From contig VAYJ01000064.1 in the NCBI GenBank assembly GCA_005888465.1, forward strand, positions 1-5,717: a DNA stretch of 5,717 nucleotides. The letters run 5' to 3'. The notes beneath the pieces are model-generated. The model did no database searches and was not told the DNA's origin. It was given only the letters and a program-made list of their open reading frames with translations. The position numbers and the translations under genes are program-made. The first letter of the stretch is position 1. Each line of letters begins with the position of its first letter. This DNA is from Actinomycetota bacterium (GTDB lineage: Bacteria > Actinomycetota > UBA4738). Below are positions 5,594-5,717 of the stretch, in pieces.

Positions 5594-5717
5594 ACGCTCC
5601 GCTAGGTAGTGCAGGCTGAGCGGGTACCGGTATTCGATCGACATGTGCGTCGCGTCGAACAGCTCGAACGAGACGTCCGTGACGCCGATCGCCTCCAACG
5701 CCCGGCGGAACGCGTCG
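5582..5717 (-). CDS. C-terminal fragment of a probable alpha/beta-hydrolase (esterase-like), cut by the right window edge
   Basis: The minus strand encodes 44 residues from the window edge to TAA (5584-5582). Reading starts at 5716, with one partial codon base at 5717. The sequence begins DAFRRALEAIGVTDVSFELF and ends with DATHMSIEYRYPLSLHYLAE plus RLTK. A strand followed by a conserved His (in ATHMSIEYRYP) and a final amphipathic helix (YPLSLHYLAERL) is the usual C-terminal end of esterase-type alpha/beta-hydrolases, where that His completes the Ser-Asp-His triad. The nucleophile elbow lies outside the window, so substrate and exact family cannot be told. The reading frame itself is convincing: sensible amino-acid composition and a natural stop next to the neighbour's end. 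Confidence 0.55.
   Translation of the reverse strand, partial: DAFRRALEAIGVTDVSFELFDATHMSIEYRYPLSLHYLAERLTK

Overview
The window is roughly two-thirds GC by eye, tightly packed, and consists of chromosomal housekeeping, regulatory and membrane genes. Gene content and sequence flavour (an Mrp ATPase with a WGFSVPRMLG motif, a SufR/COG2345-type regulator, a sigma/zinc anti-sigma pair with an RskA-like tail, and frequent ATGA stop/start overlaps) suggest a high-GC bacterium of the Actinomycetota or Chloroflexota type. The sequence alone does not settle the phylum. I see no rRNA, tRNA, CRISPR array, transposase or phage gene, and no gene-free stretch longer than 300 bases.

Layout. (1) 1-707, minus: the N-terminal 235 residues of an Mrp/ApbC Fe-S cluster carrier ATPase (DUF59 domain plus P-loop), running off the left edge. 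(2) 730-1404, plus: a winged-helix regulator of the ArsR/SufR type with three C-terminal cysteines spaced like a cluster-binding site, divergent from mrp across only 22 bp. (3) 4097 down to 1428, minus: an operon of nfeD (ClpP-class protease plus membrane/OB-fold parts), a stomatin/slipin (SPFH) gene and a DUF1801 gene, joined by ATGA overlaps. nfeD and the DUF1801 gene each carry one apparent frameshift (near 3452 and 1551). (4) 4098-4229: a 132-bp divergent control region with an imperfect palindrome and a possible short leader ORF. (5) 4230-5575, plus: an ECF sigma factor and its membrane-anchored zinc-finger anti-sigma factor, overlapping by ATGA. (6) 5582-5717, minus: the C-terminal 44 residues of a probable alpha/beta-hydrolase, entering from the right edge.

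How the genes may work together. The left third reads as Fe-S homeostasis: a cluster carrier and a putative cluster-sensing regulator. The DUF1801 gene may belong to the same theme, because some DUF1801 proteins (Bacillus Fra/YdhG) have a frataxin-like role. The middle reads as membrane quality control: NfeD protease and stomatin are known partners, and an ECF sigma/anti-sigma pair is divergent from them. That neighbourhood could be an envelope-stress module, but this link is inference.

The main caution is that two frame breaks occur in one operon. Either the operon is decaying or the underlying sequence has indel errors. The break in nfeD also opens a continuous 1884-4229 reading frame that fuses the protease to stomatin through an arginine-rich nonsense segment. 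It should not be taken as a real fusion protein.
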